NCBI RefSeq assembly: GCF_029760895.1
Contig: NZ_CP121679.1
Location: forward strand, 3,950,001-4,014,000
Origin: Ancylobacter sp. WKF20
Lineage (GTDB): Bacteria; Pseudomonadota; Alphaproteobacteria; Rhizobiales; Xanthobacteraceae
DNA length: 64,000 nucleotides
Direction of reading: 5' to 3'
Shown here in pieces: positions 43,023 through 51,606 of this stretch. Position 1 is the stretch's first letter. Each line of letters starts with the position of its first letter. Both the position numbers and the translations under genes were made by a program. Below the pieces are notes generated by a model that saw only the letters and a list, made by a program, of their open reading frames with translations, was not told the DNA's origin and ran no database searches.

Positions 43023-43964
43023 ATGACTCGCATTCGGCTGGAAGAGGTCGCCTACACCGCCTATCAGGTTCCTGACCTCGATCTGATGGAGCGTTTCCTC
43101 ATCGACTTCGGCATGATGCGTTCGGCCCGGACCGAGGACGCGCTCTATATGCGCGGTACCGGAGCGGCGCATCACATCCATGTCTCCTACAAAGGGCCGG
43201 AGAACAAGTTCATCGGCGGCGGCTGGAATGTGGGCAGCCTGGATGAGTTGAACAAGGCGACGCAGATTCCCGGCGCTTCCGGCGTCGAGCCCATCAACGG
43301 CCCTGGCGGGGGCTGGCGCGTAACGCTGAAAACGCCGTCTGGCCATAATATCTGGCTCGAATACGGCGTGGCGAGCGTGGTCGAGCTGCCGGCGCGGCGC
43401 TCCTACCGCATGAACGTCTTTTCCGAGCATCTGCGCTTCAACAGCGCTGTCCGCCAGCGTGCCGAGCCAACTCCGGTGCTGCGCGTGGGTCATTTCGTGC
43501 TCTGGGTGCCGGACGCGAAGACGGAGATCGACTGGTTCGTCAAATATTTCGAACTCATCCCCTCTGATCATCTTTGCGCCCCGGGCGATCCTGACCCGAT
43601 CGTCATGGGGAGCTTCCTGCGCCATGATCGCGGGCAGGAGTTCGTCGAGCATCATTGCATTCTCATCAGCCAGTCGAAGAATTTCGGCTGCCACCACACT
43701 TCATTCGAGGTCTTGGACCTCGACGCTGTGGTCGCCGGGCACGAATATCTCGTCCAGAATGGCTGGACACTGGATGCGGGCTATGGCCGCCACTATCTCG
43801 GTAGCCTGATCTACGACTACTGGCTGGATCCGTTCGGTAACCGCATCGAGCACTATACCGATACGGATTTGGTGAATGACGATTATAATCCGGTGTTCTT
43901 TGTCGGCACGGCCGATGAAACCACCCAATGGGGCATGGCTCCTCCGCCGTCTTTCTTCGACTGA
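43023..43964 (+). CDS. Two-domain VOC extradiol-type dioxygenase
   Basis: A 313-residue vicinal-oxygen-chelate protein of the 2,3-dihydroxybiphenyl-1,2-dioxygenase kind. Fe ligands of the C-terminal domain are in place: His157 (RVGHFVLW), His225 (CHHTSFEV) and Glu276 (GNRIEHYTD). The N-terminal domain is a non-catalytic repeat. It likely opens a catechol ring next to the hydroxyls (meta cleavage), acting on the HpaBC product. The ATG at 43023 is preferred over an upstream TTG at 42999. Confidence 0.87.
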   Translation: MTRIRLEEVAYTAYQVPDLDLMERFLIDFGMMRSARTEDALYMRGTGAAHHIHVSYKGPENKFIGGGWNVGSLDELNKATQIPGASGVEPINGPGGGWRVTLKTPSGHNIWLEYGVASVVELPARRSYRMNVFSEHLRFNSAVRQRAEPTPVLRVGHFVLWVPDAKTEIDWFVKYFELIPSDHLCAPGDPDPIVMGSFLRHDRGQEFVEHHCILISQSKNFGCHHTSFEVLDLDAVVAGHEYLVQNGWTLDAGYGRHYLGSLIYDYWLDPFGNRIEHYTDTDLVNDDYNPVFFVGTADETTQWGMAPPPSFFD

Positions 43965-44051
43965 GCGCACCGAAACAACCCGACCGACATGTGCTGCCCC
44001 AGACAACGGGGGCAGTTATGGACGACTTTTATCGTCTGAGGAGAGACATCG

Positions 44052-44450
44052 ATGACCCTGGAAGTCTTGATCGACACCACCACCCTTGACCCCGATAAGT
44101 GGATCGATTTCCCGGAATATGGCTTCCGTCAGTATTTTCTCTGGAAGCATCCCACGACAGGCGCCAGCATCGCGCTTCTTGATTTCGCCGCTGGCGGCGG
44201 GATTCCGGTGAAGCACTCTCATGCCTCGAACCAGTTCATGTACTGCCTTGAAGGTGAATACAGCTACACGGATTCGGCGATGGTTCTGCAGCCGGGAAGT
44301 TTCTACATGAATCCGAAGGACCATCCGCATGGGCCGACGACAGCACTTAAGCGGTCGTTGTTGGTGGAGGTCTATGACGGTCCTCACTATTATGAGAAGC
44401 CTGTATTCCACACCGATGAAACGATCGGTGATTTCCTCGCCAAGGCGTGA
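44052..44450 (+). CDS. Cupin-domain protein
   Basis: A 132-residue single cupin. The motif HSHASNQFMYCLEGEYSYTD has the first metal-binding His residues and the second half is GSFYMNPKDHPHGP. It resembles cupins annotated as acetylacetone or 2,4'-dihydroxyacetophenone dioxygenase-like proteins. A ring-cleavage or C-C bond-cleaving role is possible; a simple isomerase role is also possible. It follows the VOC gene by 87 bases. Confidence 0.8.
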   Translation: MTLEVLIDTTTLDPDKWIDFPEYGFRQYFLWKHPTTGASIALLDFAAGGGIPVKHSHASNQFMYCLEGEYSYTDSAMVLQPGSFYMNPKDHPHGPTTALKRSLLVEVYDGPHYYEKPVFHTDETIGDFLAKA

Positions 44451-44477
44451 AGTAGCGCGCGTCCAGATCGGAAAAGA

Positions 44478-44882
44478 ATGAGCACCATTCGACGCATTGT
44501 GGCGCCCTCGGTGACCGAGGCGAAGCCCGGATTGTGGTCCAACTGCTTGGCGGTTGGTTCTATCGCCTATATTTCTGGGCTGACAGCCCGCGGCAAAGAC
44601 TTTAACGTCATTGCCGATACTGATGAGTACGAGCAAAGTCGCATTATCTTCGAGAAGATGAAGGCACTGGTCGAGGCAGCAGGTGGTCGTATGGCGGACA
44701 TCGTCAAGCTGACGATTTTCGTTACCAACATTGCCGAGCGCGAGAAAGTCTGGGCGGCGCGCCGAGAGTTCTTTACCGGCGATTTCCCATGCGCATCACT
44801 CGTGCAGGTTGCTGCACTGGCGAGCCCGGAAATTCTTGTCGAGATCGAAGCCATCGCCCATCTCGGAGCCAGTGCCGGCTGA
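44478..44882 (+). CDS. RidA/YjgF-like protein without the catalytic Arg
   Basis: A 134-residue Rid-family protein. The usual P-A-R-(S/T) with catalytic Arg is PCAS (residues 104-107), so Arg is replaced by Ala106. The family C-terminus LVEIEAIA is kept (EILVEIEAIAHLG). Arg-less Rid members are not imine deaminases and are linked to aromatic ring-fission or tautomerase roles in some operons. It follows the cupin gene by 27 bases. Confidence 0.85.
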   Translation: MSTIRRIVAPSVTEAKPGLWSNCLAVGSIAYISGLTARGKDFNVIADTDEYEQSRIIFEKMKALVEAAGGRMADIVKLTIFVTNIAEREKVWAARREFFTGDFPCASLVQVAALASPEILVEIEAIAHLGASAG

Positions 44883-44952
44883 GCCTCCGTCTACCATCGG
44901 TCCGCCCGGGGGGAGAGTGATCTGGATTGTCGCATCCATGTGTGCAATATGC

Positions 44953-44962
44953 TGAAATATTA
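44953..44962. promoter_or_regulatory. Possible autoregulatory GntR site
   Basis: TGAAATATTA matches the operator core TGATATATCA at 8 of 10 positions. It sits in the middle of a wider interrupted palindrome, TGTGC...GCACA (44941-44970), 34 bases before the gntR start. Confidence 0.45.
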
Positions 44963-44996
44963 TGCGCACATCTTCAATCAGATACGAGGTTGGTAA

Positions 44997-45707
44997 ATGG
45001 CTGCCGCTCTAGTCGCGACCGGGGAAAACCGGCAGGCCTCGGCTCCGCGCAAGCGCAGGGCGTCGGCCCCGAAAGGGGGCTCTCTCACGGAGCATGCCTA
45101 TCAGCTGATCAAGGAGCGAATCATCTCGGCCAAATACGTGCCGGGTCAATTTCTCCAGGAGGCACGCATCTGCGCCGACCTGAAGCTCGGCCGTACGCCG
45201 GTGCATCAAGCTCTGCACCGGTTGCATCAAGAGGGCCTGCTGGACATCATTCCGCGTAAGGGCATCCTCATACGCACCGAGTCATTGGCCGAGATATTCA
45301 TGGCGCTCGAGGCGCGTATGCTGATCGAGCCCTATTTCGCCGAGCAGTGTGCCGAACGAGCGTCCACCGCGGAGATGGCCGAGATTGAGTCATTGATGGC
45401 GCAGTATCGCAAACTACAGAAGGACGGCGACAAAGCGCCGATGATGGAAGTCGATCGACGCTTCCACGCCGCCATCGCCCAAGTCGGCGGCAATTCGCTG
45501 CTTGTGGAGTTTCTGCGTCCCATACAGGAGAGGATGTCGCGCATGTGGTTCCTGCCTCATTGGCAGGCGCGCGACTACAGCGTGACCGAGGCGGAGCATG
45601 ACAAGCTGATGCAGGCGCTGAAGAGCCGTGACGGGAAGGCGGCCGCCGATGCCATGCGCGAGCACATTGAATCGCTTCGGCGGCGAATTATGTCGGCCAA
45701 GATCTAG
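44997..45707 (+). CDS. GntR-family (FadR/FCD) regulator of the catabolic locus
   Basis: A 236-residue regulator: a basic N-terminal arm (residues 1-28), winged helix at 30-98 (AYQLIKERIISAKYVPGQFL, LKLGRTPVHQALHRLHQEGL) and an FCD ligand domain at 105-230 with metal-type residues in VDRRFHAAIAQ and AEHDKLMQAL. It is in the centre of the locus, and the shared palindromes at 37157, 42976, 47633 and 54700 are its best candidate sites. It likely represses until a pathway intermediate binds. Confidence 0.9.
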   Translation: MAAALVATGENRQASAPRKRRASAPKGGSLTEHAYQLIKERIISAKYVPGQFLQEARICADLKLGRTPVHQALHRLHQEGLLDIIPRKGILIRTESLAEIFMALEARMLIEPYFAEQCAERASTAEMAEIESLMAQYRKLQKDGDKAPMMEVDRRFHAAIAQVGGNSLLVEFLRPIQERMSRMWFLPHWQARDYSVTEAEHDKLMQALKSRDGKAAADAMREHIESLRRRIMSAKI

Positions 45708-45788
45708 TCGGCGCGTTCGCGCGGGGGCGTCCGCGAGCACGATGACGATGTTTTACGCGGTTACGTGCCGCATCACGGAGGGTGGATC

Positions 45789-46088
45789 ATGACGGCGTAT
45801 TTCATTGCCCACGGAACGGTCAAGGATCCGGAGAAGCTGCAGCTATACATCGAGCGAGCGGGGCCCTATGTCGCCGCCGCTGGAGGGGAGTTCGTGTCAA
45901 CTGGCGAACTCGCCGATGTTCTTATTGGCGAGCATACGCATAAGCGTATCTCCATCTTCCGCTTTCCGGACGCCAAGGCAGCGCGTAGCTGGTTCGACAC
46001 CGAGGAATATCAAGGCCTGCGTCACCTGCGTAACGAAGCCGCCGATTTCACCTTCCTCGTCTTCGAAGAAACCTTCGGGCCGAACTGA
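45789..46088 (+). CDS. DUF1330 protein
   Basis: A 99-residue protein beginning MTAYFIAHGTVKDPEKLQLY and ending near RNEAADFTFLVFEETF, the DUF1330 ferredoxin-like pattern related to YciI and antibiotic-monooxygenase folds. The ATG at 45789 has GGTGG-type purines upstream. Such proteins may be accessory isomerases; function here is unknown. It lies between gntR and the GST gene. Confidence 0.8.
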   Translation: MTAYFIAHGTVKDPEKLQLYIERAGPYVAAAGGEFVSTGELADVLIGEHTHKRISIFRFPDAKAARSWFDTEEYQGLRHLRNEAADFTFLVFEETFGPN

Positions 46089-46130
46089 TCTGGTGCTGTG
46101 GCTTCTGGTTGCCGGAAGGGCCTTTCATTC

Positions 46131-46784
46131 ATGATTCTCTACGAAGTGGCCGGAGCGGACGACCGTCGGCTTTCGCCCTATTGCTGGCGCGTTAAATGGG
46201 CGCTGGCCCACAAGGGCCTGGCGTTCGAGACGGCGCCGCTCGCCTACACCCAGATCGCAACCGTCGGCGACGGCAGTTTTACCCGCGTGCCCATACTCGA
46301 CACTGGCGGTGAATGGTGGATCGAGAGTTTCGATATCGCGCGCCGTCTCGATGCGGCCTATCCGGATCGGCCATCCTTGATGCGCGGCGAGTCGGGGCTG
46401 TCCTTTGCGCGGTTCCTCGACGGGTGGACTGAGTCAATGATCCATAACCCGACCTTCGGGATGGTCGCCGCCGACATGTGGGGGCGCCTGCAAGAGGTCG
46501 ACAAGCCCTATTTCCGGCGGTCTCGGGAGAGCTTTCTCGGCGTGCCGCTGGAGGTCGCAGAGGAGGGGAGGGCGGAACGTCTTCCCGCTTTTCACGAAGG
46601 GTTGGCGCCGCTCGCCACGCTGCTTGCCGGTCAGCCTTTTCTCGGTGGTGACGGTCCCGATTATGGCGACTACATCGTCGCGAGCGCCTTCCGTTGGCTG
46701 GCCGTCGTGAGTGATCTCAACCTCCTGCCGTCGGCAGGTCCGATCCCTGCCTGGCTCGCCCGGCTTGCGGGCCGGTGCGGCTAA
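46131..46784 (+). CDS. Glutathione S-transferase, LigE/beta-etherase-like
   Basis: A 217-residue GST. The N-terminal thioredoxin fold starts MILYEVAGADDRRLSPYCWR and continues VKWALAHKGLAF, a pattern like the LigE-type beta-etherases, and the cis-Pro is in FTRVPILDTGG. The C-terminal domain starts around residue 85. It could cleave an aryl ether or carry out glutathione-dependent isomerisation. The stop overlaps the convergent CMD gene by 4 bases. Confidence 0.82.
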   Translation: MILYEVAGADDRRLSPYCWRVKWALAHKGLAFETAPLAYTQIATVGDGSFTRVPILDTGGEWWIESFDIARRLDAAYPDRPSLMRGESGLSFARFLDGWTESMIHNPTFGMVAADMWGRLQEVDKPYFRRSRESFLGVPLEVAEEGRAERLPAFHEGLAPLATLLAGQPFLGGDGPDYGDYIVASAFRWLAVVSDLNLLPSAGPIPAWLARLAGRCG

Positions 46785-47398
46785 GCTTGATGGCCTTCTC
46801 GACGAACATCCAAGGCATGTACTCCCACGTCCCAGCCGATTGGCGCCAGCACCTCGCGCGCGTAGGAAAGGGGCGTCTCCTCTAGCGCCGTTCCCATAAT
46901 GGCGTTCCACGTGGTGAGGAAGCTCATCATGGCCATCAGCGCCGTCAAGGTGAGGAGGGCGGGCTGGTCGAAATGGACGGAGAGCGCGGCGAAGGCTGCC
47001 CCGTCCACACTGCCGGGAGTGGTGGCGGCTGCGGCGCAGAAGGAGAGTAGAGTTCTCTCGCGCGCATCGTAGATATCGCTGTCTGGTGCGAAGATGCTGA
47101 CGACCTTCACGCGTGGGATGCCATGGCGTTCGGCGTTCAGCGCACAATGCGCGGCGCTGTAGGGTGCTCGCCGATACATGGTGAAGGCGTAAGCGGCAAA
47201 GTCGCGGACGGCAGGGTCGAGCGTGGGCGCATACCAGGCCGCCTCGTGCATCAGCCCGACAGCGGTGAGCAGCCCCGCGTCGCGCCCTAACATGAACAGG
47301 CTGCGCGAGACATAGCCCTGATCCTGCTCGAGCGTTGCGAAGACATGTTCAAACTCGGGCATGTCTTCCCGCGATCGGCGCTGCAGTCGTTCGCCCAT
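46781..47398 (-). CDS. Carboxymuconolactone-decarboxylase-fold protein 1 (no CxxC)
   Basis: A 205-residue AhpD/CMD-fold protein. In redox members the motif is C-x-x-C-x-x-H; here it is A78-P-Y-S81-A-A-H84, so both Cys are lost and His is kept. It is the only gene of the locus on this strand in this part and is convergent with the GST gene. Two more paralogues with the same change lie at 48851 and 49434. Confidence 0.8.
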   Translation of the reverse strand: MGERLQRRSREDMPEFEHVFATLEQDQGYVSRSLFMLGRDAGLLTAVGLMHEAAWYAPTLDPAVRDFAAYAFTMYRRAPYSAAHCALNAERHGIPRVKVVSIFAPDSDIYDARERTLLSFCAAAATTPGSVDGAAFAALSVHFDQPALLTLTALMAMMSFLTTWNAIMGTALEETPLSYAREVLAPIGWDVGVHALDVRREGHQA

Positions 47399-47602
47399 GG
47401 CTCATCTCTCGGTTAGTCGGGATATCGCATCGGTGGCAAGAGCCGCGCGCGTCACGGTGCATTCGCTTGAACGGCGGCTTTAATCTTGACGATCTTTCGC
47501 TGAACGCAGCCATCGTTCGACCTTCCCGATTCAGGGGGAATGCACGATTTTTCATAGGGATAGGCTACGTTCGTGAAGTGCGCGGGATCGTGCGTTGCCT
47601 CG

Positions 47603-47642
47603 TTGACAAGGCGAGAGACCTTGATACTATCATGATATATCA
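47603..47642 (+). promoter_or_regulatory. Promoter and GntR-type operator before the binding-protein gene
   Basis: -35 TTGACA (47603-47608), spacing 16, -10 TACTAT (47625-47630), with the operator TGATATATCA at 47633-47642 covering the expected transcription start. The binding-protein ATG is at 47666. Confidence 0.75.
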
Positions 47643-47665
47643 AATGCACTAGAGGGGTGCTTATA

Positions 47666-48769
47666 ATGAATATCACTGTCAAGCTGGGTCGTTTCTGCTT
47701 GGGGGTCGCAATGGCCGCGAGCGCCCTGGTCGTCATGGCGCCTGGGTTGCGTGCTGATACGGCAGGCTGGAGCTTCCCTGTGCTCGTGCAGGATCCGCCG
47801 CGCAAGACGGGCGTCGAGCCGTTCGTTGGCAAGCCGGTGGACTATCAGGCGCTGTCGCCCAAGGATGTGACCAAGAAGTGGAACATCTGCTATCTGGTGC
47901 CGCACACCACCAACGACATCATGCGCGCTTATCTGTATGGTGCGGTCGAAGAGGCCAAGCGTCTTGGCGCCAAACTGACCATCTATGATGCTGGCGGCTA
48001 TGGCAATGTCGACAAGCAACTCGCCCAGTTCGACGATTGTGTAACGCTCGGTGCCGATGCGATCATCGTCTTCGCCGTGTCGACCAGTGGCCTCAGCCAG
48101 AAGATCCGTGAGGCCCGTGCCAAGGGCGTCGTGGTGGTCGACAACAATGTCGGCGTCGACACCGAGGCCGATGCGCGCGTCGTCGTGAGCTACACCGGCG
48201 TCGGTGAGAAGATCGGTAAGGTTCTGGCAGAGAAGCATCCCGCCGGTTCCGGCAAGGTCTCCGTGGTCGTGATGCCCGGGCCGGCCGGAATTCCATGGGC
48301 TGAAGACTCCGTTATCGGCTTCAAGCAGGCAGTGAAAGGCTCCGACGTCGTGATCGAAAAGGTGGTCTACGGTCAGGCCGGCCGTCTCGACCAGCAGCCG
48401 CTCGTCGAAGATGTGCTCGTTACCTATCCCAAGCTGAATTACATCATCGGAATGGGTAGCTCGACCGAAGCCGCCATCAACAGTCTGCGCGAACAGGGGC
48501 GCGTGGGTGAGGTCGGCCTCTATGCCACCTTCCTCACGCCCGATCTGATGCCGTCGATCCGCAAGGGCGACGTCGCCGGCGTCGTCGTCGAGAACTCGGT
48601 CATCATCGACAAGCTGTTGATCGACATGACGGTGCGGGCGCTCGAAAAGAAGCTGACTTACAAGGATGCGATCCCCGACGTGACGCTGGTCGACAAGTCA
48701 ACGCTCGACAAGGCTATCGAAGCCAATGTCGCTCCGTCGACCTGGAAGGTGCAGTTCAAGGTCGACTGA
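47666..48769 (+). CDS. Sugar-type periplasmic binding protein (TorT-like)
   Basis: A 367-residue exported protein; signal peptide MNITVKLGRFCLGVAMAASA ends near RADTAG. The mature protein has the Peripla_BP_4 fold (YGAVEEAKRLGAKLTIYDAG, IIVFAVSTSGLSQKIREA), as in RbsB and TorT types. ATG 47666 has GAGGGG 8 bases upstream. It works with the ATPase and permease at 50037-52632. Its long N-terminal region (residues 25-75) before the usual domain is a TorT-type trait. Ligand unknown. Confidence 0.88.
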   Translation: MNITVKLGRFCLGVAMAASALVVMAPGLRADTAGWSFPVLVQDPPRKTGVEPFVGKPVDYQALSPKDVTKKWNICYLVPHTTNDIMRAYLYGAVEEAKRLGAKLTIYDAGGYGNVDKQLAQFDDCVTLGADAIIVFAVSTSGLSQKIREARAKGVVVVDNNVGVDTEADARVVVSYTGVGEKIGKVLAEKHPAGSGKVSVVVMPGPAGIPWAEDSVIGFKQAVKGSDVVIEKVVYGQAGRLDQQPLVEDVLVTYPKLNYIIGMGSSTEAAINSLREQGRVGEVGLYATFLTPDLMPSIRKGDVAGVVVENSVIIDKLLIDMTVRALEKKLTYKDAIPDVTLVDKSTLDKAIEANVAPSTWKVQFKVD

Positions 48770-48782
48770 GTGAGGGCTAAAG

Positions 48783-48810
48783 GGGAGGGAAGGCTTCGGT
48801 GTTCCCTCCC
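48783..48810 (+). promoter_or_regulatory. Stem-loop after the binding-protein gene
   Basis: GGGAGGGAA (48783-48791) pairs with TTCCCTCCC (48802-48810), with no U-run after it. Such stem-loops behind a binding-protein gene often stabilise its mRNA and reduce expression of the genes behind it. Confidence 0.5.
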
Positions 48811-48850
48811 ATCAGAAGCATCGCCTAAACGACGTTGAAAAGGAACTGAG

Positions 48851-49432
48851 ATGGCCAGGATCGAGCCACTGATGCGCGAAGATCTTCCTGAATTCGAGCC
48901 TATCTTCCAGGGGATGATCGATTCCATCGGTTATATTCCCAACAGTTTTCTGACCATGGCGCGTGATCCCGCGATCCTGAAGGCGGCGGGTGCCCTGTCC
49001 GACGCCTCATGGTATCCCGATACGGTGAGCGAGCCGGTGCGCCGCCTCGTTACCTGGGCCTATAGCCAGTTTGCCGGGGTGCCCTACAGCTCTGCTCACT
49101 GTGCCTGCGGTGCGCCGGAACTCGGTCTGTCGCTGGAGAAGATCCTAGCGATCCAGGACTACGAGACCTCGCCCCTCTATGACAGTGCCGAGCGGGCTCT
49201 GCTTCGGCTGTGCCGTCATGCGGCGCGCACGCCCTCGGAAGTCACCGATGCCGATGTCAAAGATGTCGTGACGCATTTCGGCGAGAAGCGCACGCTCTTC
49301 ATCGTCGGGCTTATTTGCTACATGGCCTACCTCAACAAGTGGAATGAGATTCTCGCCACCACTCTTGAGGATCAGCCGCTGGCCTGGGCGCGCGAGCATC
49401 TCGCACCCATTGGCTGGCGTCTCGACCAGTAA
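48851..49432 (+). CDS. Carboxymuconolactone-decarboxylase-fold protein 2 (no CxxC)
   Basis: A 193-residue paralogue of the proteins at 46781 and 49434. The motif region is V77-P-Y-S80-S-A-H83, again lacking both redox Cys; two other Cys follow (HCACGA). Shared features with paralogue 3 are GYIPNSFLTMARDPAIL and the C-terminal LAPIGW-type end. It is one base from the next paralogue gene, so the two are probably partners. Confidence 0.8.
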   Translation: MARIEPLMREDLPEFEPIFQGMIDSIGYIPNSFLTMARDPAILKAAGALSDASWYPDTVSEPVRRLVTWAYSQFAGVPYSSAHCACGAPELGLSLEKILAIQDYETSPLYDSAERALLRLCRHAARTPSEVTDADVKDVVTHFGEKRTLFIVGLICYMAYLNKWNEILATTLEDQPLAWAREHLAPIGWRLDQ

Positions 49433-49433
49433 G

Positions 49434-50021
49434 ATGCCGCGTATAGCGCCCGCCCGGCCCGAGGATCTTCCCGCGTTTCGGGACGTCATCGCCGCGGTTC
49501 TTGCCGATCACGGCTACATCCCGAACAGCTTCCTGACCATGGGTCGCGAACCGGCTATCCTACGGGGCATCGGGATCTGCGCCGACGCCTTCATGTATGT
49601 GGACACGCCGCCGGATTCGATCCGGCGCCTCGTCTCCTTCGCCTACAGCTTCTTTGCTGGCGCAATGTACAGTACGGCTCATACCGGGTGCAGCGCCGCG
49701 CAGTTCGGCGTACCGCCGGAGAAGTTGCGGGCCGTGCCGAATTTCGAGACCAGCCCACTCTTCGATGAGGCGGAGCGGGCGGCGCTGCGCCTCTGCCGCG
49801 CCGCCGCTCGCAAGCCCGCGGAGGTCACCGACCGGCACCTCGATGAACTCGGGCGCCATTTCAACGGCTCAGACCTTCTGCGCATCGTCGGCATCATCGC
49901 CTGGCATGCGTTTCTCAATAGCTGGAACGATATTTGCGGTACGGCGCTCGAGCCGCAGCCGCGCGCCTTTGCCGAGGCCGAGCTGGCCGCCATTGGGTGG
50001 CACATTTGCATTCATGACTGA
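49434..50021 (+). CDS. Carboxymuconolactone-decarboxylase-fold protein 3 (no CxxC)
   Basis: A 195-residue protein that starts one base after the previous stop. Motif region A77-M-Y-S80-T-A-H83; Cys86 follows. Close in sequence to paralogue 2 (DHGYIPNSFLTMGREPAILR), so they may form a heteromer. Function in the pathway is unknown; an enzyme step on a lactone or keto acid is possible because the fold is that of carboxymuconolactone decarboxylase. Confidence 0.8.
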   Translation: MPRIAPARPEDLPAFRDVIAAVLADHGYIPNSFLTMGREPAILRGIGICADAFMYVDTPPDSIRRLVSFAYSFFAGAMYSTAHTGCSAAQFGVPPEKLRAVPNFETSPLFDEAERAALRLCRAAARKPAEVTDRHLDELGRHFNGSDLLRIVGIIAWHAFLNSWNDICGTALEPQPRAFAEAELAAIGWHICIHD

Positions 50022-50036
50022 GGAAAACAGGCCGCG

Positions 50037-51605
50037 ATGAGTACCGCCTTGCAACGTCTTGACGACATGTCGGCCGGCTCAACGGCGGACGCATCCGATG
50101 GCGCCCCACCGCCTCGCCTGCGCATGGCCGGCGTTAGCAAGTCCTTCGGCAATGTCCACGCGCTGCGCGGCATGGACTTCGAACTGCGTGCCGGCGAAGT
50201 CCACATGCTGTTTGGCGAGAACGGCGCCGGCAAGTCGACGCTGATCAACGTGATCTGCGGTGCACTGCGCCCGGACCGCGGCACTGTCACTCTCGACGGC
50301 GAGGAACTGAGTTTCCGCGACGTGCATGATGCGCGCCGCCATGGCATCTCCGCGATGTTTCAGGAGTTCAGCCTCGCCCCCTCGCTGACCGTTGAGGAGA
50401 ATCTCTTTCTTGGCAGCGAGCCGCGCTGGTGCGGCCCCTTCATCCGCATGGGCGCAAGACGGCGCAAGGCGTGGGAAATCTTCCAGCGCTTCGGTCTTAC
50501 GTTGGATCCCAGGGCGCTGGTGCATCACCTGTCGCGCGCCGAGCAGCAGATGGTCGAGCTTGCCAAGGCGCTGCTCACCAACCCGAGGATCCTCATCCTC
50601 GACGAACCGACCGCCTCTCTGTCCGAACGTGAGACCGAACTCCTGTTCGAGCTTGTGAGGCGGCTGCGGGGGGAAGGGGTGGGTATCGTCTACATTACCC
50701 ACCGCCTGTCCGAGATCCGCGAAATTGGCGACCGCATCACGGTGATGCGCGACGGCCAGCTCATCGCCACCGTGCCCGCGGACATCGACCATGAGCGGCT
50801 GGTCGAGCTGATGACAGGCCGTCCGGTCGAGCAGTTCTATCCGCACATCGAGACGACGTCCGGCGCCCGGCTGCTGGAAGTGAGTGGCCTCGCCACCACC
50901 GACGGCACCGTGCAGGAGGCCTCGATCGAGGCGCGCGCGGGCGAGATCGTCGGGCTTGCCGGCCTCGTGGGCTGCGGCAAGTCCGAGATCGGCCGCGCAG
51001 TGTTCGGCTTGTGCGAGATCGCCGCCGGCCGCGTGATGCTGGACGGCCAGCCGGTGGCGCGGCCGAACCCGCGCGCCATGCTGAATGCCGGCCTGTGCTA
51101 CATTACTTCGGATCGGCGCAGCGAGGGTCTGATGCTTCTGCGCTCGACGCAGGAGAACATCACACTCTCCAGCCTCGCCAAGCCCGAGCTGTCGCGCATG
51201 GGATGGCTGCGGCTCGGTGCCGAAAAGCGCCTCGCCAGCGAGATGGGCGGGCGCATGAGCGTGCGGCCCTTCGACCTCCGGCGTCATGTCGGTACCTACT
51301 CCGGTGGCAACCAGCAAAAGATCCTCATCGCTCGGGCGCTCGCCCGCTCCGCCCGCGTTTTCATCTTCGACGAGCCGACGGTGGGCATTGATGTCTCGGC
51401 GCGTGTCGAAGTCTACGGCTTCATGAAGCAGCTCGTGGAAGAGGGCGCAGCGGTGATCATCATTAGTTCGGATCTTCCCGAGGTGATGCACATGAGCCAG
51501 CGCCTCTATGTCGTGCGGGCCGGCTACGTCGTCGACCACATGAAAAGGTCCGAGATCAACGAAAAGCGAATCCTCGCCGGGTTCTTCGACACGCAAGGAA
51601 ACTGA
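50037..51605 (+). CDS. RbsA-type sugar ABC transporter ATPase
   Basis: A 522-residue double ATPase. The first nucleotide-binding half has GENGAGKSTLINVICG, LSRAEQQMVELAKALL and LILDEPTASLSERE; the second has LVGCGKSEIGRAV and YSGGNQQKILIARALARSAR with DEPTVGIDVSARVEV. It energises the importer formed with the permease 1 base after it and the binding protein upstream. The first signature is LSRAEQQM instead of LSxGxxQ, as usual for such ATPases. Confidence 0.92.
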   Translation: MSTALQRLDDMSAGSTADASDGAPPPRLRMAGVSKSFGNVHALRGMDFELRAGEVHMLFGENGAGKSTLINVICGALRPDRGTVTLDGEELSFRDVHDARRHGISAMFQEFSLAPSLTVEENLFLGSEPRWCGPFIRMGARRRKAWEIFQRFGLTLDPRALVHHLSRAEQQMVELAKALLTNPRILILDEPTASLSERETELLFELVRRLRGEGVGIVYITHRLSEIREIGDRITVMRDGQLIATVPADIDHERLVELMTGRPVEQFYPHIETTSGARLLEVSGLATTDGTVQEASIEARAGEIVGLAGLVGCGKSEIGRAVFGLCEIAAGRVMLDGQPVARPNPRAMLNAGLCYITSDRRSEGLMLLRSTQENITLSSLAKPELSRMGWLRLGAEKRLASEMGGRMSVRPFDLRRHVGTYSGGNQQKILIARALARSARVFIFDEPTVGIDVSARVEVYGFMKQLVEEGAAVIIISSDLPEVMHMSQRLYVVRAGYVVDHMKRSEINEKRILAGFFDTQGN

Positions 51606-51606
51606 C

